Shown here one piece after another: positions 16,630-22,864 of a DNA stretch of 39,468 bases; within the stretch, counting starts at the first letter, position 1; the number at the start of each line of letters is the position of its first letter. The stretch spans positions 1-39,468 of the forward strand of contig NZ_JAAKEB010000019.1 of the NCBI RefSeq assembly GCF_011038965.1. Direction: 5' to 3'. Source of the DNA: Adlercreutzia sp. ZJ141. GTDB lineage: Bacteria > Actinomycetota > Coriobacteriia > Coriobacteriales > Eggerthellaceae. The notes beneath the pieces were generated by a model. It was given only the letters and a program-made list of their open reading frames with translations. It did not search any database and was not told the origin of the DNA. A program made the position numbers and the translations under genes.

Positions 16630-18543
16630 CTATTTGCGCACATTCATGCAGCGCATGGCGTTTAAGATAGCCAGAATGGCAACGCCCACATCGGCGAATA
16701 CCGCCAGCCACATGTTCGCCACGCCAATAGCCGCTAACACCAGTACGGCGAACTTCACACCTAAAGCGAACACGATGTTTTGCCACACGATTCGCATGGT
16801 TTTGCGCGAGATACGGATAGCGCGGGCGATGTTGGACGGTTTGTCGTCCATGAGTACCACATCGGCTGCTTCGATGGCTGCGTCCGACCCCATAGCTCCC
16901 ATGGCAATGCCAACGTCGGCGCGCGTGAGAACAGGCGCATCGTTGATGCCGTCTCCCACGAATGCGAGTTTACCCGTGCGTGCTGCGCCACCCGATAACA
17001 AGCGCTCCACTTCTTCCACCTTATCTTGCGGAAGTAACTGCGCGTGTACTTCGTCGATACCCAGCCGCGAAGCCACCGATTGAGCCGCCGCTAAGCGGTC
17101 GCCGGTGAGCATGACTGTGCGTCGCACACCAGCCTCATGGAGCGCACGTATGGCCGCGACCGCGTCGGGCTTCGGTTCGTCGGCGATAACAATGAACCCC
17201 AGATAGGTGCCGTTGGCTGCAACGTGCAGGACAGTTCCTTGCGTATCGGTTTCATCGAATATGATGCCGCATGTGTGCATGAGCTTGTCATTGCCCACAC
17301 TCACGCGTTCGCCACCAATGGTTGCCATCACACCATGCCCACTGCGCTCTTCGACATCGCAGATTTGCGCGGTGTCAATATCACCTGAAAACGCAGCACG
17401 CACAGACAACGCGATGGGGTGGTCGGAGAACGCTTCAGCGTGCGCAGCCAGGCGCAGGATGCGCTCTTCGTCGCCGGGGTGCGCGGGCTTCACTGAGGTA
17501 ACCACGAACGAACCATTCGTAAGCGTTCCAGTTTTATCGAACACCACCGTGTCAACCGAAGCGAGGGCTTCCAGATAGTTCGACCCCTTCACCAGAATTC
17601 CCAGCTTGCTTGCACCACCAATACCGCCGAAGAACGACAGCGGTACCGATATTACCAACGCGCAGGGGCAGCTGACTACCAAAAATGTCAGGCCGCGGAA
17701 TACCCAGTCGCTCCAGCTTCCCATGCCGGCAAGCGGCGGAATCACAGCTAAAAGTGCCGCTATTCCCACGACGATAGGTGTGTACCAGCGAGCGAAGCGG
17801 GTGATGAAGTTCTCGGTTCGCGCCTTCTTGTCGCTTGCATTTTCCACAAGTTCGAGAATACGACTGACGGTGGATTCACCAAAGGGTTTCGTGGTTTCCA
17901 CGGTAAGAAGCCCCGTCATGTTTACGCAGCCCGATATAACGTCGCTTCCTGGCTCAACCGTGCGTGGTAGGCTTTCGCCGGTAAGCGCCGAGGTGTCAAG
18001 TTGCGAGGTGCCGTCGACCACGACGCCATCAAGTGGCACGCGCTCACCAGCCTTTACGACAATTCTGCTGCCAACGGCCACCTCTGTTGGATCGACCTGA
18101 ACAAGCCGTCCGTCGTCCATAACGTTGGCGTAATCGGGCGCAATGTCCATCATTTCAGCGATAGATTGGCGGCTTTTTCCTACGGCGTAGCTTTGGAACA
18201 GCTCTCCTACCTGGTAGAACAGCATGACAGCTGCACCTTCGGCCATGTGCGGGCCGCTGTCGGGGAACAAAACCAGCGAAAAAGCGCCGATGGTGGCCAC
18301 GGACATAAGGAAGTTTTCATCGAGCATATGGCCCGACTTGATATTGCGGCCGGCGCGCAGCAACACGTCGTATCCGGCTATAAGATAGGGCACGAGGAAT
18401 AGCGCGAACTCGACGTACACGGCCGCCCGTGCGCTACCGAGCCAACTGTCAAGCGGCAAAAACTCGGTTACGGCGTACACAATGGCGAAAAGAACGAGTG
18501 CGATGACGATGCGGTTCCTCATGCGCCGCTGCTTCTTGTTCAT
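16630..18543 (-). CDS. P1B-type heavy-metal-translocating ATPase (Zn/Cd/Pb class)
   Basis: 637-residue P-type ATPase that exports metal ions. The metal-transport motif CPC is at 292-294, the phosphorylated Asp336 in DKTGTLT 44 residues on, with the actuator TGES and the hinge GDGINDAP further along, and an HP-type motif (SDHPIA) in the nucleotide domain. There is no N-terminal metal-binding HMA domain; the short start is a basic stretch (MNKKQRRMRNR) and then the first helix. The HMA function is supplied by the separate small gene just upstream. The CPC motif with the zinc-type ArsR partner suggests Zn, Cd or Pb. The ATG at 18543 is preferred; a TTG at 18582 would overlap the HMA gene. Confidence 0.93.
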   Translation of the reverse strand: MNKKQRRMRNRIVIALVLFAIVYAVTEFLPLDSWLGSARAAVYVEFALFLVPYLIAGYDVLLRAGRNIKSGHMLDENFLMSVATIGAFSLVLFPDSGPHMAEGAAVMLFYQVGELFQSYAVGKSRQSIAEMMDIAPDYANVMDDGRLVQVDPTEVAVGSRIVVKAGERVPLDGVVVDGTSQLDTSALTGESLPRTVEPGSDVISGCVNMTGLLTVETTKPFGESTVSRILELVENASDKKARTENFITRFARWYTPIVVGIAALLAVIPPLAGMGSWSDWVFRGLTFLVVSCPCALVISVPLSFFGGIGGASKLGILVKGSNYLEALASVDTVVFDKTGTLTNGSFVVTSVKPAHPGDEERILRLAAHAEAFSDHPIALSVRAAFSGDIDTAQICDVEERSGHGVMATIGGERVSVGNDKLMHTCGIIFDETDTQGTVLHVAANGTYLGFIVIADEPKPDAVAAIRALHEAGVRRTVMLTGDRLAAAQSVASRLGIDEVHAQLLPQDKVEEVERLLSGGAARTGKLAFVGDGINDAPVLTRADVGIAMGAMGSDAAIEAADVVLMDDKPSNIARAIRISRKTMRIVWQNIVFALGVKFAVLVLAAIGVANMWLAVFADVGVAILAILNAMRCMNVRK

Positions 18544-18563
18544 GGTCGGAGGTACCTTTCGAG

Positions 18564-18782
18564 CTAGCGGACAATCGTGCAATCGGGCTCGATCTTCGAT
18601 ATGGCGGCTTGGGCGGCATCGACTATTGCGTCGAATCGCTCACTGTCGGCATCGATCGTGAGTTTCTGCATCATGAAGTTGACGTTTGCGCTGGTAACGC
18701 CATCGATTTTGCTGATTACTTCTTGCATCTTGGCGGCGCAATTGGCGCAGTCGAGGTCGTTGAGTTTGAAAGTCTTGCGCAT
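18564..18782 (-). CDS. free-standing HMA-domain metallochaperone
   Basis: 72-residue ferredoxin-fold HMA protein. The metal-binding motif is DCANCAAK with Cys12 and Cys15. It ends 20 bases before the P-type ATPase start, and probably delivers metal to it or replaces the missing N-terminal domain. The Asp before the first Cys (DCxxC) is the form linked to Zn/Cd/Pb-type domains, in agreement with the ATPase. The ATG at 18782 has AAAGGAA upstream. Confidence 0.88.
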   Translation of the reverse strand: MRKTFKLNDLDCANCAAKMQEVISKIDGVTSANVNFMMQKLTIDADSERFDAIVDAAQAAISKIEPDCTIVR

Positions 18783-18967
18783 GGTAAGTTCCTTTCTTTG
18801 TTGTGTGCGCTTGTAAGCGTCGCAGCTGCTCCTGGGTGTGCGGCGCATGGTTCACAAGAGGGCCTGCCGGCAAGTTTCTGGCGAGCTGTTTGCAGCCGTG
18901 TGGTTATGTGGTCACACAGTTGCTTTGCGGCGAAGCACGTTCGCGAGTGCGAATTATTGCGAGGTCG

Positions 18968-19378
18968 CTACTCGCAGAGGTGTGTCATACCCTGAGCGAG
19001 CATGGTGTACACGTGATCGTCAGCCAGCGAATAGATGATGCTTTTGCCGTCGCGTCGAAACTTCACCAGTCGTGCCTGCTTGAGCGTGCGCAGCTGATGC
19101 GAGACGGCACTTTGTGTGGCTCCGACGATGTCGGCGATGTCGGCCACGCAGTGCTCGCGTTCCATGAGCGCGTAGAGGATTTTGATGCGCGTGGTGTCGG
19201 CGAACACCTTGAAGAGGTCGGCTAAATCGTACAGCAGCTCTTCGTCGGGCATGGTGTCGAACAAATAGGCACTTTCCTCGCGGTTGCAGCCGCAGGGGCA
19301 TTCGATAGCACGCGCCGAAGGAGTGCTATCGACAACTCTTTCGGCAGCCTGTACGATATTCGAAATTTCGTTGGTCAT
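18968..19378 (-). CDS. ArsR/SmtB-family metal-sensing repressor
   Basis: 136-residue winged-helix repressor. The recognition helix is ATQSAVSHQLRTLKQA (87-102) followed by the beta wing. Near the C terminus Asp120, His122, His133 and Glu136 reproduce the spacing of the SmtB/CzrA alpha5 zinc site (Asp-x-His-x10-His-x2-Glu). The N terminus has three cysteines, Cys27, Cys29 and Cys31, in CPCGC, and Cys77 lies in the alpha3 region where CadC-type sensors have a pair. So a zinc sensor is most likely, with Cd or Pb binding by the N-terminal cysteines possible. Its own promoter holds an ArsR-type palindrome. The HMA and ATPase genes follow on the same strand after 185 bases. The ATG at 19378 has GGAG nine bases upstream. 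Confidence 0.93.
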   Translation of the reverse strand: MTNEISNIVQAAERVVDSTPSARAIECPCGCNREESAYLFDTMPDEELLYDLADLFKVFADTTRIKILYALMEREHCVADIADIVGATQSAVSHQLRTLKQARLVKFRRDGKSIIYSLADDHVYTMLAQGMTHLCE

Positions 19379-19410
19379 GGTTGTTTCTCCGTTCAGTCGT
19401 ACAAACAAAC

Positions 19411-19430
19411 ATATGAGCAACTGTTCATAA
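19411..19430. promoter_or_regulatory. ArsR/SmtB-type operator
   Basis: ATATGAGCAACTGTTCATAA contains TATGAGCA and TGTTCATA, an 8-2-8 inverted repeat with one mismatch, very like the ATATGAACA half-site pattern of SmtB/ZiaR operators. It abuts the -10 box of the repressor promoter, so binding would block RNA polymerase. Confidence 0.8.
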
Positions 19431-19457
19431 GTATAGGAATGCCGAGCGGTCTGTCAA
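19430..19457 (-). promoter_or_regulatory. promoter of the metal-resistance unit
   Basis: TTGACA (19457-19452) and TATACT (19435-19430) on the minus strand with 16-base spacing. This is the best-matching promoter in the window. Confidence 0.8.
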
Positions 19458-19465
19458 GGGGAGCT

Positions 19466-19474
19466 TGGTAGAAT
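19466..19474 (+). promoter_or_regulatory. extended -10 candidate for the MmcQ gene
   Basis: TGGTAGAAT on the plus strand, divergent from the metal promoter and 36 bases from its operator, so repressor binding could affect both sides. A leader of about 80 bases would result. No convincing -35. Confidence 0.3.
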
Positions 19475-19561
19475 TTACGCGAAATAAGTGGCAGGAAGAT
19501 TATTTTATGTTGCTGGTGTTGACGTCATTGCGATTACTGTTGTTTGAATGGAGCGAGTGAT

Positions 19562-19972
19562 ATGAGTGCTGTGAGTTCTGTGAGTGACGTAAGTGACATG
19601 AATGGGCAGCAAGAATCGTTGCGTGATCAGGTTTTCGACGTTGCAGAAAGCCGTTATGGGGCGAAGCTTATCTGTAAGTGGCCCGACAAGAATCCCGGTT
19701 ACGTAGTGCTCATTCATCCGGTTAGCCGCAAGTGGTTTGGTCTGGTTGCAGATATTCCTGGGCGCTATATTGGATTAGATAACATCGAAAAGCTTGACAT
19801 TCTTAATGTTAAGGCCGACCCGTTGCTTGTTTCTAGCCTGCTGCACGAAGAGGGTTACCATCCTGCATGGCACATGAACAAGGAACATTGGGTTACTATT
19901 CGTCTCGATGGCTCGGTGTCATTCGAGCAGATAGAGGGCCTGCTTGATATGAGCTTCACACTTGTTGGTTGA
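19562..19972 (+). CDS. MmcQ/YjbR family protein
   Basis: 136 residues of the MmcQ/YjbR (DUF419) family, a small alpha/beta fold related to DNA-binding CyaY-like proteins but of unknown cellular role. Typical signs are the stretch KNPGYVVLIHPVSRKWFGLV, then the conserved HPAWHMNKEHWVTIRLDGS near the C terminus, where a tryptophan and the ExWVTI pattern are the family core. The first 13 residues are a Ser/Val/Asp repeat (SAVSSVSDVSD). The ATG at 19562 has GGAG eight bases upstream; a TTG six codons earlier is possible. It ends 24 bases before dinB and is probably co-transcribed with it. Confidence 0.85.
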   Translation: MSAVSSVSDVSDMNGQQESLRDQVFDVAESRYGAKLICKWPDKNPGYVVLIHPVSRKWFGLVADIPGRYIGLDNIEKLDILNVKADPLLVSSLLHEEGYHPAWHMNKEHWVTIRLDGSVSFEQIEGLLDMSFTLVG

Positions 19973-19996
19973 TTGCATGCAGGAAAGGTGGTGGCC

Positions 19997-21412
19997 ATGC
20001 GAAACGATCCGGCGATGCTAGGGAAAGATGATTCGACGTCCGGTTTGCGAAACGATTCGGTAACCAGTTTGCAGTCACACCCACAAACCGACTTGATACT
20101 CGAAGACGGTCTTGTGCTCGAGCCGTGGGAGGGGCCGGCTATCCTGCTTGTTGATCTTGATGCGTTCTTTGCATCGGTAGAGCAGCTCGATCATCCAGGA
20201 TGGCGGGGGAAACCGGTCATCGTTGGCGGCGACGCTGACAAGCGTGGCGTGGTATCAACCGCATCGTACGAGGCGCGTGCCTTCGGGGTACACAGTGCCA
20301 TGCCTTCATCGCAAGCGGCGCGCTTGTGCCCGCAGGCCATCTGGACGCGCGGGCGTTTTACTCGCTATCGCGAAATATCGAACCTTGTCATGGACATCCT
20401 GCGCGACGAGACTCCGCGCGTGCAACAAGTGAGCATTGATGAGGCATTTCTCGATGTGACGCCCACGCGATGCAACCGCGAACACCCCGTGCTCATCGCG
20501 CAACGTATCCAGCGTCGCGTTCGTGAGCTGGGAGTAACGTGTTCGGTGGGGGTGGGAACTTCGAAAACGGTGGCGAAAATCGCCTCCGACATGGACAAAC
20601 CCTGTGGCTTGACCGTGGTCTATCCGGGGAGCGAGAAGGCGTTCTTGGATCCGCTTCCCGTGCGAACACTAAGCGGTGTGGGAAAGGTTGCCGAAGAAAA
20701 GCTGCACTCGCGTGGTATTGCAACACTCGGCGACTTAAGCCGTGCCGACGAGCGCATGCTGGTGCGTCTGTTCGGGAAAAATGGCCGTACCATGCACCTG
20801 CGCGCGCTCGGGGCTGATGACACGCCTCTGATCGATGACAGTACGGTGAAGTCGGTGTCGAACGAAACGTCGTTCGCAGAAGACCTCGTGCTTCGCTCCG
20901 ACGTAGAATCGGCGTTGGCAGCCATGGCGGCGAAGGTTGGTCGCCGACTTCGCAAGAAGGGCCTTGCCGGAACGTGTCTGGGCTTGAAGCTACGCCTAGG
21001 CGATCGGGCGGTCCGGTCGGCGCAATGTCAGCTGTCTGTTCCCACCGATGATGAGTTCGTTATGCTGCCCGAATTGCGGCGTCTTCTTTCCGGCGTGTGG
21101 CATGAAGGGATTCCCGTGCGCTTGGTGGGCGTGTCAATGAGCGGGTTTTCCGATTATGCCTGCGTACAGGAAAGCCTGTTTGAGGAAAGCCTGTTTGGCG
21201 ATGATACCGCTGCTTTTGAAAGCAGTTCTGCCGACACCACTCAGCGGAAAGAGCCGGCGCTGTTTGATGAACAGCGCCGGCGCGGTTTGCTGAAGGCGAC
21301 TGACTCGGTGCGTGATCGTTTCGGCGAGAGCGCGGTTGCATTCGGCAGCGAACTGCGCACCGCTCAAAACACCACGGGCAGTGCAGCGAAGAATCCAGCC
21401 GACTACAAATAA
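19997..21412 (+). CDS. dinB: DNA polymerase IV (Y-family translesion polymerase)
   Basis: 471-residue Y-family polymerase. The catalytic motifs are VDLDAFFASVEQ near the start of the palm (after an extension of about 45 residues not found in short DinB proteins) and VSIDEAFLDVT; the steric-gate region FF is intact. The helix-hairpin-helix GVGKVAEEKLHSRGI and the little-finger domain follow. The C-terminal tail carries two copies of a clamp-binding-like pentapeptide, QESLF (391-395) and EESLF (396-400). The ATG at 19997 has AGGAAAGG eight bases upstream. A 12-pair perfect hairpin lies inside the coding sequence near the end (21253-21281). Confidence 0.93.
   Translation: MRNDPAMLGKDDSTSGLRNDSVTSLQSHPQTDLILEDGLVLEPWEGPAILLVDLDAFFASVEQLDHPGWRGKPVIVGGDADKRGVVSTASYEARAFGVHSAMPSSQAARLCPQAIWTRGRFTRYREISNLVMDILRDETPRVQQVSIDEAFLDVTPTRCNREHPVLIAQRIQRRVRELGVTCSVGVGTSKTVAKIASDMDKPCGLTVVYPGSEKAFLDPLPVRTLSGVGKVAEEKLHSRGIATLGDLSRADERMLVRLFGKNGRTMHLRALGADDTPLIDDSTVKSVSNETSFAEDLVLRSDVESALAAMAAKVGRRLRKKGLAGTCLGLKLRLGDRAVRSAQCQLSVPTDDEFVMLPELRRLLSGVWHEGIPVRLVGVSMSGFSDYACVQESLFEESLFGDDTAAFESSSADTTQRKEPALFDEQRRRGLLKATDSVRDRFGESAVAFGSELRTAQNTTGSAAKNPADYK
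21170..21196 (+). repeat. tandem repeat in dinB encoding the clamp motif
   Basis: The 12-base unit GAAAGCCTGTTT recurs after 15 bases (21170-21181, 21185-21196), an in-frame duplication giving ESLF-E-ESLF. Confidence 0.7.
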
Positions 21413-21458
21413 GGGGCAGCATCGTGCATTATCACGCGCGACCTTGCGTGTTTCCGCT

Positions 21459-21480
21459 CGTAACGAATTAAAGCGTTACG
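21459..21480. terminator. hairpin between convergent dinB and SDR genes
   Basis: CGTAACG (21459-21465) and CGTTACG (21474-21480) pair around AATTAAAG. It covers the SDR stop codon and has no T run, so it is a weak terminator candidate for either side. Confidence 0.35.
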
Positions 21481-22276
21481 GACGCAGGCCCATGCCGCCT
21501 TCGAGCGTGACGGTTTCGCCGCTCATGAACTTGAAGTCGGGGCTGGCGAGCTGCACGACCACACGGCCGATTTCGGTTTCGACGTTGCCGTAATGACCCA
21601 TGGGCGGCATCTTTACGTTCGCCTCAAATGCCTCGGGATACTGGTTCTTGAAGCCCTCGAGTGCCGCAGTCCAAGCCAGCGGGCACACCACATTCACGTT
21701 GATGCCGTCGGGGCCCCACTCGGTGGCAGCTACGCGCGACAGACCGCGGATGCCTTCCTTGGCGGCGGCGTAAGCGCATTGGCCGTAGTTGCCGAACAGA
21801 CCCGCGCCGGAAGCGAAGTTGATAACCGAACCCTTCGTCTCTTTCAGGTACGGATAGCATGCCTGCATGTAGTAGAAGGTGGCGTAGAGGCCCGAGTACA
21901 GGGCCAAATCGAACTGCTCGGGGGTGTGGTCGGCCAGCGTGACGCCCGATGCGGAAGCCTGTGCGTTGTTGACCAGCACGTCGATGCGACCAAACTTCTC
22001 GATAGCGGCGTCCACGACTCCCTGCGTGACGGCCTTATTGTCGGCCCCTGCATTCACGTCGGCGGCGACGGTCAGCACCTGGATGCCATGCTCTTCCTCC
22101 AAACGGCGCTTAGCCTCGTCGAGTTTCTTCGTGTTGCGGCCGGTGATGACCAGATTTGCGCCTTCCTTGGCGTAGGCTGTCGCGATGCCGTAGCCGATGG
22201 AACCCGCCGACCCGTCGGTGAGCGCCGCGAAGCCAGCGCCGGTGATAATGGCGGTCTTACCCGTGAGAAATCCCAT
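21476..22276 (-). CDS. short-chain dehydrogenase close to 12alpha-hydroxysteroid dehydrogenase
   Basis: 266-residue classical SDR. The cofactor motif is TGAG...SIGYGIA (12-32) with an insertion of several residues in the glycine loop (FAALTDGSAG); TGRN at 45-48 suggests NADP preference because of the Arg. The active site has Ser156, Tyr169 and Lys173 (YAAAK). NNAQASASG replaces the usual NNAG. From memory, long stretches such as YSGLYATFYYM, GSVINFASGAGLFGN and KEGIRGLSRVAATEWG are shared nearly word for word with the clostridial 12alpha-hydroxysteroid dehydrogenase, so oxidation/reduction of the bile-acid 12-hydroxyl is the best guess. The ATG has AAGGGG upstream. It stands alone. Other steroid or 3-ketoacyl substrates are possible. 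Confidence 0.85.
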   Translation of the reverse strand: MGFLTGKTAIITGAGFAALTDGSAGSIGYGIATAYAKEGANLVITGRNTKKLDEAKRRLEEEHGIQVLTVAADVNAGADNKAVTQGVVDAAIEKFGRIDVLVNNAQASASGVTLADHTPEQFDLALYSGLYATFYYMQACYPYLKETKGSVINFASGAGLFGNYGQCAYAAAKEGIRGLSRVAATEWGPDGINVNVVCPLAWTAALEGFKNQYPEAFEANVKMPPMGHYGNVETEIGRVVVQLASPDFKFMSGETVTLEGGMGLRP

Positions 22277-22444
22277 AGTTGTCCCCTTTCAGTGAAGAGA
22301 TCATCGTGCATTCCAATGCGGTGCGACTGCGGGGCTCCTGCGAAGAGTGCGGGGGTTCTCTCAATCGCTGATCGCGATTATACGTGCATTTCTCACGCCG
22401 TTTCCTGTCGGGGGTCGTGCACTCGGCAGACGGGGGGATGCTTT

Positions 22445-22484
22445 GCGGTGGGCGGGCGCCACGTATGCGGTAGGCGGGCGTCAC
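22445..22484 (+). repeat. tandem 22-base direct repeat
   Basis: Two 18-base copies starting at 22445 and 22467 differ at two positions (GCGGTGGGCGGGCGCCAC versus GCGGTAGGCGGGCGTCAC), a period of 22. They lie upstream of the -10 box at 22499, so they could be paired binding sites. Confidence 0.6.
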
Positions 22485-22498
22485 CTGGCTATGTGCGC

Positions 22499-22504
22499 TA
22501 TACT
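22499..22504 (+). promoter_or_regulatory. -10 box for the small membrane protein
   Basis: TATACT, 39 bases before the small open frame at 22544. No clear -35; the direct repeats lie just upstream. Confidence 0.35.
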
Positions 22505-22543
22505 TATCGCTGTGCGAAAAGCTCGTGAGGAAAGGGAATACCG

Positions 22544-22663
22544 ATGTCTCAGTTCAAGAAGCTGATACTCATCATCTTGAGTGTGGTTGCCGTAGCCGCG
22601 CTGCTGGTGCTGTCGAAGGCGCTGCTGCTGCCAAACGGCATCAATGGCTAGGCGAAGATAAGC
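22544..22663 (+). CDS. tiny single-span membrane protein (39 aa), hypothetical
   Basis: A short frame with a good ribosome site (GAGGAAAGGG, about seven bases before ATG) and a -10 box upstream. The product begins MSQFKK and continues as one hydrophobic helix of about 17 residues, then a short tail with three adjacent cysteines (ARCCCQTAS) and a final ARRR. The topology by the positive-inside rule is not clear since both ends are basic. I recognise no family. A one-base change near 22621 would give a different tail ending in LPNGING, so a sequencing or frameshift effect on the tail cannot be excluded. Confidence 0.4.
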
Positions 22664-22681
22664 GGCTCTTTTGCAGTTTCC

Positions 22682-22721
22682 CTCGTGTCGGCTCGTGTCG
22701 GCTCGTGCTGGCCCGTGTCGG
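22682..22721 (+). repeat. four-copy 10-base tandem repeat
   Basis: CTCGTGTCGG is repeated four times, the first two copies exact and the last two with one or two changes. It lies between the small membrane protein and the ileS promoter. Function unknown; copy number may vary between strains. Confidence 0.75.
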
Positions 22722-22791
22722 CCTGCGCGCTTCTCCTATGCAGCAATTCTGGAATCGAGCATCCGAAAAGCGTGGTGCACGCGGTATCGCC

Positions 22792-22797
22792 TATACT
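22792..22797 (+). promoter_or_regulatory. -10 box for ileS
   Basis: TATACT about 65 bases upstream of the ileS start. A nine-codon frame (22810-22839) lies in the leader but has no ribosome site and no isoleucine codons, so it does not look like an attenuator peptide. Confidence 0.4.
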
Positions 22798-22864
22798 GTC
22801 CAAGTTTGGATGAAACCGTGCGCAATGGTGCGTACGTGAGTGAATTGGAAGGTGCGGCGAAACC

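Noticed and set aside
22664-22864. Possible isoleucine T-box before ileS
   Set aside because: No T-box consensus or specifier-loop structure could be found; only tandem repeats and a simple promoter.
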